64,000 nucleotides of DNA from Kitasatospora sp. NBC_00315 (lineage in GTDB: Bacteria > Actinomycetota > Actinomycetes > Streptomycetales > Streptomycetaceae). Below the pieces are notes generated by a model that worked only from the letters and a program-made list of their open reading frames with translations, had not been told where the DNA came from and searched no databases. This document shows positions 24,242-32,776 of this stretch, one piece after another. Made by a program: the position numbers and the translations under genes. The stretch spans positions 1,736,001 to 1,800,000 of the forward strand of contig NZ_CP108025.1 in assembly GCF_041435095.1 (NCBI RefSeq). The letters run 5' to 3'. Positions within the stretch are counted from its first letter, which is position 1. Each line of letters begins with the position of its first letter.

Positions 24242-25675
24242 TCAGGCCGCCGGGCGGGCCCAGGGCCGACAGAGCAGCAGGTACGCGGCACAGGAGAGCA
24301 GCGCGCAGGTGAGCACCACCACGCCCAGCACCAGCGCCGACGGCTCACCGCCGGCGCTGCTGAGCGGCGCGACCACCGCGCCGCACAGGAACGTGCCCAG
24401 ACCCAGCAGCGCGGAGGCCGATCCGGCGGACGGCGGGTCGACCATGGTCAGCGCCGTCGCCGCCGAGTTGGGCAGCACCACACCCATGCTGCCCATCATG
24501 ACGAACACCGCCGGGCAGAAGCCCGCCAGGCCGAGGTCCCAGACGCCGGTGAGCAGCACCAGGGCGGTCGCCGCCGCCGCGCAGACCGCCAGGCCCGCCG
24601 TCATCAGCCCACGCGCGGGGAACCGGTGGGCGAGCAGCCGGCCGTTCAGCTGGCTGACCCCGACGATGGCCACCGAGTTCAGCCCGAAGAGCAGGCTGTA
24701 GGTCTGCGGCGAGACCCCGTACACGTGCTGCAGTACGAAGGACGAGCCGCTGATGTAACCGAACAGCGCGCCGAAGGCGAAGGTGCTGGTGAGGACGAGT
24801 CCCAGGAACCGGGTGTCGCGCAGCAGCCCGCCGATCGCCCGCAGGGTGGCGCCCAGCCCGCCGCCGTGGCGCCGGTGCGGCGGCAGGGTCTCGCGCAGGG
24901 CCGCCACCGCGATCAGCAGCAGCAGCACCCCGAGTGCGAGTAGCGCGCCGAAGGTGCCACGCCAGGAGGTGGCCCGCAGCAGCTGCGCGCCGAGCATCGG
25001 CGCCAGGATCGGCGCCAGCCCGGATATCAGGCCGATCGAGGCCAGGAAGCGGACCACCGCGACGCCGTCGTAGCGGTCCCGGGCGATGGCGCGGCCGATC
25101 ACCAGGCCGGCCGCACCGGCCATGCCCTGCACGAACCGCCCCGCCACCAGCACCGGCAGTGAGGTGGCGGTCAGGCAGACCAGGGTGGCGAGCGCGTAGG
25201 CGGCCAGCCCGGCCAGCAGCGGGCGCCGGCGTCCCAGCCGGTCGCTCAGCGGCCCGAAGACCAGCTGGCCGGCGGCGATGCCGAGCATCGAGAAGGTGAG
25301 CGTGAGCTGGGCGGCTGCGGGGGTGGAGTGCAGGTCCGCGGTCAGGGCCGGCAGCGCGGGGAGGTAGAGGTCCGTGGTGAGGGGCCCCAGGGCGACGAGC
25401 CCGCCGAGGACGGCCACCCCGGCCCGTCCGATGCCCGCGCGGCTGCCGTCGGGCCGGAGGTCCGGCCCGAGGCCGGCGGGCGCTCCCGCCGATCCCGCAC
25501 CGGTCGGCGCCGGGTGGCCCGCCGGCGCGTCGGTCCGCGCCGGGTGGCTCCGCGCCGCGCCGGTCGCTCCGGCGTCGCTCGCCCCGCCTTCGGCGTGCGG
25601 TGCGGCAGCCGGCGGTGGGCCGGTGGGTGGGATGGGCGACTGTTCGTCGGCCGTTTCCGGGGTGGGGCCGGGCAT
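24242..25675 (-). CDS. Bcr/CflA-family MFS multidrug exporter
   Basis: 477 aa with 12 transmembrane helices. The motif-A loop FGPLSDRLGRRRPLL, the preceding TTDLYLPALPALTADL and the VQGMAGAAGLVIGRAIARDRYDG segment are diagnostic of the Bcr/CflA (DHA1) family that exports bicyclomycin, sulfonamides or chloramphenicol-like compounds. An unusually long cytoplasmic N-terminal extension of about 85 residues is Pro/Ala/Gly-rich. The ATG at 25675 has GAGGAG about 5 nt upstream. Convergent with the chitinase. Confidence 0.9.
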   Translation of the reverse strand: MPGPTPETADEQSPIPPTGPPPAAAPHAEGGASDAGATGAARSHPARTDAPAGHPAPTGAGSAGAPAGLGPDLRPDGSRAGIGRAGVAVLGGLVALGPLTTDLYLPALPALTADLHSTPAAAQLTLTFSMLGIAAGQLVFGPLSDRLGRRRPLLAGLAAYALATLVCLTATSLPVLVAGRFVQGMAGAAGLVIGRAIARDRYDGVAVVRFLASIGLISGLAPILAPMLGAQLLRATSWRGTFGALLALGVLLLLIAVAALRETLPPHRRHGGGLGATLRAIGGLLRDTRFLGLVLTSTFAFGALFGYISGSSFVLQHVYGVSPQTYSLLFGLNSVAIVGVSQLNGRLLAHRFPARGLMTAGLAVCAAAATALVLLTGVWDLGLAGFCPAVFVMMGSMGVVLPNSAATALTMVDPPSAGSASALLGLGTFLCGAVVAPLSSAGGEPSALVLGVVVLTCALLSCAAYLLLCRPWARPAA

Positions 25676-25757
25676 GGGACTCCTCACGGGACGTCGGGTG
25701 CTCGCTCCGTCCTATCCCAGCGCGGCCGCGGGCGACACCCCGGGTCCAGCACCTGGA

Positions 25758-26279
25758 TCAGCGCTGCGCCACCTGGTGGTGCGAGGCGGCGCCCCGGAGC
25801 GTCCCGGCGTCCTGCCAGGCGAAGAGCTGGTCCCCCGCCAGCGCCACCGCGTAGTCGCCGCACCGCCCGGTGACGGCGACCCGCCGCTCGGCGGGGAACC
25901 AGGCGGCCTTCAGCCGGTGCGAGCCCGGTGCCTGCGCCGTCGCGCCCGCCGCGACCGGGCGCGCCGCCCCGGGCCGGTCGCCGTCCGCACCGACCGCCGT
26001 GCACCCGGCCGGCAGCCGGCCGCCGGGGACGGTCGCGCGCAGCAGCCGGTCGTCACTGGTGGTGGAGACCAGGTAGTGGACGGCGGAGGCGTCGTCCGGG
26101 AGCCAGCCGGGCACCGGGTGGTGGCCGGCCTTGGCGTCGACGCCCGAGGCATAGCTGGCCTGCTCGTGGTGGCGACCCTCGTACCAGTCCGACAGCCGCG
26201 GCCCCACCGCGATCGCCGCGACCGCCAGCGCCATGCCCACCCCCGCCGTACCCACCGCGAGTCTGCCCATCACGCCCAT
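25758..26279 (-). CDS. Hypothetical membrane-anchored protein
   Basis: 173 aa. An N-terminal hydrophobic helix (LAVGTAGVGMALAVAAIAV, residues 6-24) is probably a signal anchor. The exported part has two Cys (PAGCTAVGADG and VTGRCGDYAVAL) that could pair. I do not recognise a family. The ATG at 26279 is supported by AGGACGG 4-5 nt upstream; an upstream extension of 27 residues is possible. No clear partner genes. Confidence 0.65.
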   Translation of the reverse strand: MGVMGRLAVGTAGVGMALAVAAIAVGPRLSDWYEGRHHEQASYASGVDAKAGHHPVPGWLPDDASAVHYLVSTTSDDRLLRATVPGGRLPAGCTAVGADGDRPGAARPVAAGATAQAPGSHRLKAAWFPAERRVAVTGRCGDYAVALAGDQLFAWQDAGTLRGAASHHQVAQR

Positions 26280-26473
26280 GACCGTCCTGCTCCTTCGTCC
26301 CGGGTACCGGATCTGCCGTACCGTCGGCTGTCGTGCCGTCGGCTGTCCTACCTTCACCATCCTGGCCCCGGCGAGGGTCCTCCGGCATCAGCACGAGGTC
26401 GCGCTCCGCCCTCCTCCGGCGGGGGGACGGTCTCCACCCTGAGAGGTATACCGGCGACCCCGGGCCTCGGGGA

Positions 26474-26890
26474 TCAGGCCGGGACGGGTCTCACCGGCCG
26501 GGCCACCGGGAACGGCCGCCCGTCCGGTGTCCGGTGCGGGGCGATCGGCCGTCCGAGCGCCGCGCAGACCTGCGCCGCCACGTCCACGTGCCGGCTCCGG
26601 CCGAGCGGCGGCCCGGCCGGGACGCCCGGGCCCGCGCAGGCGACCCACGCCGTACGGTCCTGCGGCGAGTGGTCGCCCCACACCCCGTGCTCGACGGCCT
26701 CCACGCCCGTCACGACGGTCGCCCAGCAGGGCCCTGACATGCTCGGAGTGCCGGCCGCCGCCTCCACCGGCACCAGGAATCCGGCCTCGGCGACCTCCGC
26801 CAGACGTGGCATCGGGACCTCGGCGAGCAGATCGTGGCGCACACCGTCGATGCCGACGACGAGCACGCGGGGCGCGAGGGGTGCGGACAC
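26474..26890 (-). pseudogene. Internally shortened alkaline-phosphatase-superfamily phosphodiesterase
   Basis: 138 aa open frame starting at GTG 26890 (GGAAGG 7 nt upstream). It opens like a type I phosphodiesterase/nucleotide pyrophosphatase: VLVVGIDGVRHDLL (metal Asp), then GTPSMSGPCWATVVTGV with the nucleophile region and EHGVWG. It then jumps to DHSPQDRTAWVACAGPGVP and RHVDVAAQVCAALGRP, which normally form the family C terminus. The roughly 120-150 residues between, with further metal-binding Asp/His, are missing without loss of frame. It is therefore probably inactive, or a minimal derivative. It lies downstream of the transposon-split gene on the same strand. Confidence 0.6.
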
Positions 26891-27066
26891 GGAGCGGCCT
26901 TCCGGAGGGTGCGCAGGGGCCGGGCGCGCGGGCGGGCGCGGACCGCGCGGGGCGGCGCGAGGGCCCGGCCATGCCGGCGGGGCCGTCGGTCCGGCCGGTG
27001 TCGCGGGCGTGAACGGGGCCCGGCCGGCCGGCGTCGCTCAGGCCGGGCCGGGGCCCGCCGCCCGCG

Positions 27067-27300
27067 TCACGGAGCGGGGCGGAACTCGTGCACGACCTCG
27101 ATCGGACCGACGATGTGCTGGTTGAACTCCGCCAGTTCCTCGGCCGGCACCCAGAGTTCCAGAATCGTCCGTCCGCCGGCCTGCCGCACCGGGTAGCGGG
27201 CGAGGAAGTCGGTCTCGACCTCGAACCTGGTGACGTAGCCGACGCCGGAGGCCGGGACGTTCCAGTCCCTGGCGATCCGGACGGCGTAGTCCTCGTCCAG
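27067..27300 (-). pseudogene. C-terminal half of transposon-split 'ADP-ribosylation/crystallin J1' family gene
   Basis: 77 residues from LDEDYAVRIARDWNVPASGV through FLARYPVRQAGG to HEFRPAP, then a stop. This is the C-terminal part of a short streptomycete family annotated as ADP-ribosylation/crystallin J1; I use the name only as a label. It abuts exactly the left inverted repeat of the element at 27301. The matching N-terminal half is at 32777-32902. Joining VLN from that half to EDYA from this one restores the family-typical FYPVLNEDYA. Confidence 0.85.
27295..27300. other. Left core hexamer of the insertion
   Basis: GTCCAG (CTGGAC on the gene strand) lies between the left inverted repeat and host coding sequence. 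The right-side counterpart is GTTGAG at 32777-32782 (CTCAAC). They agree at four of six bases, as expected for the core carried along by a Tn554-type recombination. Confidence 0.55.
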
Positions 27301-27312
27301 TTTACCGACCGC
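27301..27312 (+). repeat. Left terminal inverted repeat
   Basis: TTTACCGACCGC, exact reverse complement of 32765-32776. Confidence 0.85.
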
Positions 27313-27543
27313 AGGGGCTCGAATACCGGCTCTGAACTGCGACGATCCATAGACTACATGTCCGTCACGGTGACGGCTGCCGTTCTCTGCAGCTCGTTTG
27401 AGTGGTGCCGCAGTAGAGCCCGGTGGTGGCGGGATCACGGGTGCCGGAATCCCATGGCTTCACCGCTCGTGATCAGATGGCAGGTCTGTTCGAGTCCTGT
27501 GCAGTGGACTGCGATGATCGCCTCTCCCAAGGAGGGACCTGTC
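27313..27543. other. Left sub-terminal region of the transposon
   Basis: No gene. It contains the dyad CCGTCAC-G-GTGACGG (27362-27376) and an inverted repeat GATCACG/CGTGATC (27433-27439, 27468-27474). These could be recombinase sites or an operator of the cargo gene. It must contain the cargo promoter. Confidence 0.5.
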
Positions 27544-28281
27544 ATGCCGACCGAAGAAGAGCTCGAGTCCATTGAGGTGCGCATCGCGGCCGCATCCATG
27601 GGTCCGTGGGTTCCCGTGCTGGAGACTCGCGGTGCGACCGGCGGGGCGAGCTGCATCCAGATCGCCCCAGCCACTGCCGTGGAGGACGATGAGATCTATC
27701 TCAGTCGGTTCACCAACGGAGAACAGGTCCAGGTCAGTCCGGACCTGCAACTGGATGCCGATCTCGATTTCATCGCTTCCGCACGACAGGACATGCCCCG
27801 CCTGATCGCCGAGGTGAGGCGACTGCGCGCCCTGCTGCGGGGGGACAGTGACCGGCGGCATGCCGCTTTCGTGGCACTCCTCGAGCTCGGGCGAAGCCAG
27901 GACTACCGTGACCGGGCGGATGCCGGTCGTGGCTTGGCGGCCTTCGCCGACATGCAGGAGGCCCTCGGGCCGCTGCTGGAGCTCGTGCTCGACCCGGGTG
28001 ACACCTTCGTCACCCGGGTGACCGCGGAAGCCGTGCTTCGGCGAATGGACAGGGCCGGGCTGGCGGTAGTCGCCTCCGCGATGGCAGTCGCCAACGCGAA
28101 TCACAGCGATTACATCCACACCGCAATCGTCGACGTGTTCAGCATCTTCTCCGAGGAGCGGGACAAAGCGATGCAGCTGTGCGAGGAGATGCTGCGGGAC
28201 AGCGACGACCGGGTTGCCCTGGGAGTCCGTCAGCTGCACGGCATCCTGGCCGAGATCGACCCCGTTCTTCGACCCGCGTAG
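27544..28281 (+). CDS. Transposon cargo protein with HEAT-like C terminus, function unknown
   Basis: 245 aa. GGAGGG 7 nt before the ATG is a strong ribosome binding site. Residues about 1-100 follow a pattern common in actinobacterial small proteins: GPWVPVLETRG, a middle beta region, then DADLDFIASARQDMPRLIAEVRRLRALL. Residues about 105-245 are helical repeats in HEAT style (RHAAFVALLELG, AEAVLRRMDRAGLAVVASAM, HTAIVDVFSIF). No catalytic motif, signal or membrane segment is visible. Third positions are visibly less G/C-biased than the chromosomal genes, in keeping with transfer. It converges on tnpC with a 6-bp gap. Confidence 0.8.
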   Translation: MPTEEELESIEVRIAAASMGPWVPVLETRGATGGASCIQIAPATAVEDDEIYLSRFTNGEQVQVSPDLQLDADLDFIASARQDMPRLIAEVRRLRALLRGDSDRRHAAFVALLELGRSQDYRDRADAGRGLAAFADMQEALGPLLELVLDPGDTFVTRVTAEAVLRRMDRAGLAVVASAMAVANANHSDYIHTAIVDVFSIFSEERDKAMQLCEEMLRDSDDRVALGVRQLHGILAEIDPVLRPA

Positions 28282-28287
28282 CGCGGA

Positions 28288-28872
28288 TCATCCCGGCGGG
28301 GTGGCGATCTGGGCTTCGAGGTCGGCGACGCGCCGGTCCTGGAACCGCAGGTTCGAGCGGGCGGCCTTGAGGCGTTCGTCGAAGGACCGGTTGTCGGCGG
28401 TGAGCTGGCGGACGCGCTGCTTGAGGGTGGTGTTCTCGGTGACGATCCGCTGGATGGCCTCCTGGGTCCACTCGGCTTCCAAGTCGCGGACCTGACCGAG
28501 GAGTTCGCCGATGCGGGTGCGCTGGGTGAGGATCTCGCCGTGGGCGGATTTGAGCGCGTCCTCGGCGTTCAGGGCCCGTTCACGCCAGGTCGCCTCGCGT
28601 GCCTCGTCCTGGTCGGTGAGCATCTGGGTGCGGCGTTCGCCGGCCTCGGCCATCGCGGTGGCGACCGCGGCTCTGGCATCAGGGTGGTCGTAGAGGAAGG
28701 TGCGGGAGACGTTCGCGCGGCGGGCGACGGCGGCGACGCTGATCTGGGTCTTCTCGCGGCGGAGCCGGGTGATGGCATCGTGGACTCGTCCGAGGGCGGC
28801 GTCGGTGCTGCGGTGGCGGGCGGCCAGGGCGGCGGCCGTGCGCGGGTCGGGGACGGTGGTGGTCACGTGCAT
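28288..28872 (-). CDS. tnpC: TnpC-like transposon accessory protein (DUF6262 type)
   Basis: 194 aa. An N-terminal helix-turn-helix-like segment (ISVAAVARRANVSRTFLYDH, residues 44-63) is followed by a long predicted coiled coil (about 70-185: ALNAEDALKSAHGEILTQRT, NTTLKQRVRQLTADN). This is the architecture of the third protein of Tn554-like elements, which influences orientation and efficiency of transposition. Its start overlaps the tnpB stop by 10 nt. Confidence 0.82.
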   Translation of the reverse strand: MHVTTTVPDPRTAAALAARHRSTDAALGRVHDAITRLRREKTQISVAAVARRANVSRTFLYDHPDARAAVATAMAEAGERRTQMLTDQDEAREATWRERALNAEDALKSAHGEILTQRTRIGELLGQVRDLEAEWTQEAIQRIVTENTTLKQRVRQLTADNRSFDERLKAARSNLRFQDRRVADLEAQIATPPG

Positions 28873-31472
28873 TGCTCCTGTTCGTCGGTGGTGTCCTCGG
28901 CCCAGTCCTGCTCGTCGCCGGCGGCCTCGGCGAGGTCGGCAGCGCGGAAGGCGGTGGACCAGACGCGATGGAAGTAGTCCTGGGGTTTGCGCAGGTCCAG
29001 GGCAAGGGCGTCGTCGAGCAGGCCGAGGCCGGCCAGTGCGCTCTCCAGGCCGTCGATGGCGCGGGCGGTGGGTTCGAAGTAGCGGTGGAGGTAGTCGGCG
29101 GTGGCATCGTCGGGAGCCCCTTCAGCCAAGAGCCGCCACTGTTCGCGCTTGCGCCGCCAGTAGAGGAGGTCGGCGCCGGACATGACGAACTTGTCGCAGT
29201 TGTGGCAGTCCAGGTTCCAGGGGCAGGCGCCGCCCTCGACGACGGGCTGGAAGGTGCAGAAGCCGCCCTCTGCTGGTGTGCTGCGGCGGGAGAGATCGAT
29301 CGCGAGGGCTTGGGCCTGCTGCCGGGTGAGCGGGGTGCTGTCCCCGGCCAGGAGCTCTCCCGGCTGGGCCGCTCCGGGGCCGGCGACCCAGACATGCTGC
29401 AGTACGTGCTCCAGGTCAGAGCTGGTCAGGTGGACATAGTGCTCGGCCATGCGGTCGGAGACCTGGCCGAGGTAGCGACGGATATGCGTCAGAGTTGCGC
29501 CATGCCGCAGCAGGTTCGTGGCCAGCGTGTGACGGGCCTGGTGCGGGACCAGGCGGCCGAGGTCCAGTTCGTCCACCCACAGCCGGAAGCCTCGGATGAA
29601 CCAGGTGTAGGACAGCGAGGCTGTCATCTGCGAGTTGCGTGTGGTCCGGGGGAAGAGGACCATCGCCGCACGTTGCTGGGGCGATGGGGCGCGGCCGTGT
29701 CGGGCCGTGAACTTCTCCAGCGTCTTGCGCTGCCGCTCGGCGAGAAGATCATAAAGGCCCTCGGGGATGCGAATCGCGGCGTCGTAGTTGCCGACCTTGG
29801 TCTGGTCGTGCCAGAACATGGCCAGGCCGCCGTAGCGGCCTATGCAGTCCCACCGCAGCTTCAAGACTTCGCTGGTGCGGCGCCCGGTCGTGACGATCGC
29901 TTCCCAAATATCGCGCAGGCCGTGATCGCTGGGGTCATAGGCGTCAGCGAGCCGCTGCAGGTTCGTCACATCGGCAAGTGCGCGGGCTGCCTCGTCCGGG
30001 AACGGCCGCCGGGCTCGCAGCGGGGCTCCGCCCCCGGCCGGCATGGACGTGATGAACTCCCGGTCCAGGCCGATTCGTTCGGCGGTGCCGTCCTCCAGTG
30101 CGTCCCGAAGGACGCGCCGGACGCTGTTGAAGACCGTCCGGCGCGTGTGCGTGGTCACCGTAGGTGGTTTCCCGGTCGAGCTGGTCAGCGCAATCGACGG
30201 CAAGCTGTCGCGTTCCCGACGCCGTTGGTCGGCCACGAACCGCTGCATGTGCTCGCCGCGCAACACACTCGGATCGTGGCCTCCGCCCGGGGAGTCAGCC
30301 TCCAAGAACGCCGACAGTTCGGTGGATCCCCGGCGGAGCGAGTCGACTGGCGTGGCGGTCCTGGGACAGCTCGGCGACCGCAGCAGCTCGGCCAAGTGGT
30401 CCCAGAGCAGATCCCGTAGCCAGCGCTGTGAGATGGCCGTGAGGTCGATGTGGCTGGCCCGTTTGTCGAACCGAACACCGAAGTGGTCCGTCTCCAAGAA
30501 CCCCGCCTGTCGGCAGTCCTCGGGAGTGAAGTAGATCAGTTGCAGCTCCCGCCGCATCTCCCTGACAATGCTGGACGAGAAGCCCCCCAGGGCGCTCAGG
30601 TCGAGATCAACCAGCGAGTCGACGCAGCTCTCCCGGCAGGCGTTGACCATGCGCTGGATCCATTCAAGGTCCCAGCGGCCGGGCTCGGGCTGCTCGGCGT
30701 GGCGGAACATGCCCCACTGGATCTCGGCCCGCAGCAGCGGCCTGAGCCCGCGCAGGTTGATCTGCCCCGGCCAGGTCACCGCCGCCACCGAGGTGCACCA
30801 GGCCCGGAACTCCTCCCGGTTCTCCATCACCACCGGGACCGGCTGCCCGACGCGTTCGTAGGAATGCCACCAGTGGTCTGGCAGGGAAGCGCCGCCGGGA
30901 CGACCGTGCAGCCGGTAGCGGTGGCGGTGTCCCGAGCACAGCCCCAACGGGGAGTAGGCCAGGCTGGCGCAGACTGCCACCTGGCACTCTCCGTATCCCG
31001 CCAGGGCTTCCTGTTCTCCAGTCCAGCGCGCGAAGTCTGAGTCCGCAACGGATCCGGACCTGCACAGATGGAGCCAGCGGGTCTGGTGTCGGACGCATAG
31101 CCGTGTCGCGGTGTGGGCTGCGGGGCGCTGGGGGCAGATGCGGCAGGATTCCTCGCGGATCCACTCCGACGGACCGAGCGGTTCTGCCGCCGTGACAAAG
31201 GCCGCCTTGCCGACCCCGAGCTCCTTGGCCTCGTTCCACTCCCGGCGGTGCACCGAGCACAGATCCGTTCCACCGTCACGGACGCGTTCGCACCGGTTGA
31301 CGAGGCATTCCCACCGATAGACAGCGTGGCCGCGAGGGATCCGGATGATCGATTCCCGGAAAACCCGGTCGAATGAGGGGCTGTGGGTCAGGGCCGTGAG
31401 GATCTCCAGCCGGTCCCGGGCCTGACGGTTGGGACGGTCGGTATGGACCGGCAGCAGAGACGTCGCGCTCAC
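28863..31472 (-). CDS. tnpB: TnpB-like tyrosine recombinase
   Basis: 869 aa. The C-terminal catalytic domain holds Arg in TGRRTSEVLKLRWD, His-x-x-Arg in PHQARHTLATNLLRHG and the terminal YLGQVSDRMAEHYVH block with the nucleophilic Tyr. The N-terminal half contains three Cys/His clusters (CLVNRCERVRDGGTDLCSVH, CRICPQRP...CVRH, CQVAVCASL...CSGHRHR) that look like treble-clef zinc fingers, and a further Cys cluster (CPWNLDCHNCDKF) follows the catalytic domain. The GTG start overlaps the tnpA stop as GTGA. Strand-exchange enzyme for the element together with TnpA. Confidence 0.88.
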   Translation of the reverse strand: MSATSLLPVHTDRPNRQARDRLEILTALTHSPSFDRVFRESIIRIPRGHAVYRWECLVNRCERVRDGGTDLCSVHRREWNEAKELGVGKAAFVTAAEPLGPSEWIREESCRICPQRPAAHTATRLCVRHQTRWLHLCRSGSVADSDFARWTGEQEALAGYGECQVAVCASLAYSPLGLCSGHRHRYRLHGRPGGASLPDHWWHSYERVGQPVPVVMENREEFRAWCTSVAAVTWPGQINLRGLRPLLRAEIQWGMFRHAEQPEPGRWDLEWIQRMVNACRESCVDSLVDLDLSALGGFSSSIVREMRRELQLIYFTPEDCRQAGFLETDHFGVRFDKRASHIDLTAISQRWLRDLLWDHLAELLRSPSCPRTATPVDSLRRGSTELSAFLEADSPGGGHDPSVLRGEHMQRFVADQRRRERDSLPSIALTSSTGKPPTVTTHTRRTVFNSVRRVLRDALEDGTAERIGLDREFITSMPAGGGAPLRARRPFPDEAARALADVTNLQRLADAYDPSDHGLRDIWEAIVTTGRRTSEVLKLRWDCIGRYGGLAMFWHDQTKVGNYDAAIRIPEGLYDLLAERQRKTLEKFTARHGRAPSPQQRAAMVLFPRTTRNSQMTASLSYTWFIRGFRLWVDELDLGRLVPHQARHTLATNLLRHGATLTHIRRYLGQVSDRMAEHYVHLTSSDLEHVLQHVWVAGPGAAQPGELLAGDSTPLTRQQAQALAIDLSRRSTPAEGGFCTFQPVVEGGACPWNLDCHNCDKFVMSGADLLYWRRKREQWRLLAEGAPDDATADYLHRYFEPTARAIDGLESALAGLGLLDDALALDLRKPQDYFHRVWSTAFRAADLAEAAGDEQDWAEDTTDEQEQCT

Positions 31473-32680
31473 TTCGACTCACCCCAGACCGTACGGAGTG
31501 CCGCATCGAACGCCGGGTCGTGGACGTCGACGTGCCCGTAGACCTCGTCCACCATCGTGGCCGAGGCCCAGCCGCCGGCGTCCCGGGCAATCAGCAGGTT
31601 GCCGTCCGAGGCGTCGAGGACCGCCGAGGTGAAGCTGTGGCGGAAGGCATGGGGTTTCACGAGCCCCAGGCCGGCGCGTTCCCCGGCCCTGCCCAGCATC
31701 CTGCGGGCTCCGACCGGCGCCCAGGGCTCCCCGGCGCTCGCGCCGTGCAGTTGGACCAGTAGCATCCCGTGCCCGGCCCGGTCGCGTGGATACTCGCCGC
31801 CGGTGAGGTACTCGAAGTAGGTGTGCACCATCGCCGGGCTGACCCGCTTGATCAGCCCGCCGGTGACCGTGCCGTTTTCGATCCGCCACGGGTGCTTGGT
31901 CTTCGCCTCCGCCCGATTCGGGTTGCCGGGCCGGTGGCAGACGTGGACGTGCGGGCTGCGGCACTCACCGCACGCCGCGTTCTCACGCAGGTGCAGGTCG
32001 ACCAGGTGCAGTCCGCAGAGCTCGCCGATCCGAAGTCCGCCGTCCGCCAGCCAGGTCACCACCAGCCGGTCCCGGGCCGAGTTCACCGTGGCCAGCAGCT
32101 TCTCGCGAGCGCCGTCCGGGAGCATCTTCGGGTGTCGACGGTGCGGCCCTCGCGGCGCGAGCGGGTTGGCAGGCATCTCACTCTTCACATGCCCGAGGAA
32201 CGAGCGGCGGCGGTCCATCTGGGACGGCAACCGGGTCGCGCCGAGTTTCTTGCCGAGCTCGCCGTTGATGCCGAGCGATGCCTGATGCAGGTAGAAGCCC
32301 TTCAGGCAGGCTGCAGCAGTCGACAGCGCCGCCCGGCCGTACGGGCGCTTGCCAAGCCGCCACGGCTCACCGAGCGGCATGCGGACCTCGGCGCCGACGG
32401 TCCCCATGTACCGCTCAAGATCCCGCAACACCACCGCGCCGAAGGCCAGGCACTCGCGCTCCAGCCACCGCAGATGGTCCACCAGGTAATACGCGTACGT
32501 CTTCTGCGTCCCCGAACCGTCGTGCGTGCGAAGGAACCGGTCCGCCTCTGCATGCACCGCCCCTTCGGGCCAGACGATCGTCCACGACCGCCGCCCGTCT
32601 TTCCGCTCAATCTGCTGGACCCGCAGGTCCCCGACCACCACTCGCCGTGCCACTTGTCCTCCGTACCGACCCCGGAACAT
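31469..32680 (-). CDS. tnpA: TnpA-like tyrosine recombinase
   Basis: 403 aa from ATG 32680; an upstream GTG at 32731 would read through the sub-terminal repeat and is less likely. N-terminal SAM-like DNA-binding region (GTQKTYAYYLVDHLRWLERE). The catalytic domain has Arg217 (GGLRIGEL), a Lys in the KTKHPW hairpin, His344-x-x-Arg347 (HAFRHSF), Trp371 and nucleophile Tyr381 (GGWASATMVDEVYGH), so all catalytic residues are present. First gene of the tnpABC operon; transcription should begin in the 32681-32760 end region. Confidence 0.88.
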   Translation of the reverse strand: MFRGRYGGQVARRVVVGDLRVQQIERKDGRRSWTIVWPEGAVHAEADRFLRTHDGSGTQKTYAYYLVDHLRWLERECLAFGAVVLRDLERYMGTVGAEVRMPLGEPWRLGKRPYGRAALSTAAACLKGFYLHQASLGINGELGKKLGATRLPSQMDRRRSFLGHVKSEMPANPLAPRGPHRRHPKMLPDGAREKLLATVNSARDRLVVTWLADGGLRIGELCGLHLVDLHLRENAACGECRSPHVHVCHRPGNPNRAEAKTKHPWRIENGTVTGGLIKRVSPAMVHTYFEYLTGGEYPRDRAGHGMLLVQLHGASAGEPWAPVGARRMLGRAGERAGLGLVKPHAFRHSFTSAVLDASDGNLLIARDAGGWASATMVDEVYGHVDVHDPAFDAALRTVWGESK

Positions 32681-32698
32681 GACAGACGTCCCGGTCCC

Positions 32699-32708
32699 GG
32701 TCGGTAAA
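32699..32708. repeat. Sub-terminal copy of the end repeat
   Basis: GGTCGGTAAA repeats the right end core (32767-32776) in the same orientation, 68 bp inward. Likely a second recombinase-binding site. Confidence 0.65.
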
Positions 32709-32764
32709 CGAGCCCATGACGCCTTGGTCACAGGCCCAGACGGACATCACGGGCGGCACTACCC

Positions 32765-32776
32765 GCGGTCGGTAAA
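32765..32776 (-). repeat. Right terminal inverted repeat
   Basis: GCGGTCGGTAAA, exact reverse complement of the left repeat at 27301-27312. Confidence 0.85.

Larger units (their letters stand above)
27301..32776. mobile_element. Tn554-like tyrosine-recombinase transposon
   Basis: 5476 bp bounded by TTTACCGACCGC and its inverse. On the minus strand it carries two tyrosine recombinases and a small coiled-coil protein in overlapping order (tnpA-tnpB-tnpC), the signature of the Tn554 family. A single plus-strand cargo gene (27544-28281) faces them. It interrupts an ADP-ribosylation/crystallin J1 gene whose halves flank it exactly. The open recombinase frames and intact ends suggest a fairly recent insertion. 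Target-site hexamers differ at the two ends instead of forming a duplication, as known for this family. Confidence 0.85.

Noticed and set aside
27481..27515. TTCGAGTCC at 27489-27497, resembling a tRNA T-loop, possible tRNA or attachment site at the element end
   Set aside because: Flanking bases do not pair into a 5-bp T stem and no acceptor, D or anticodon arms fit. The insertion is explained by the protein-coding target and the inverted repeats.
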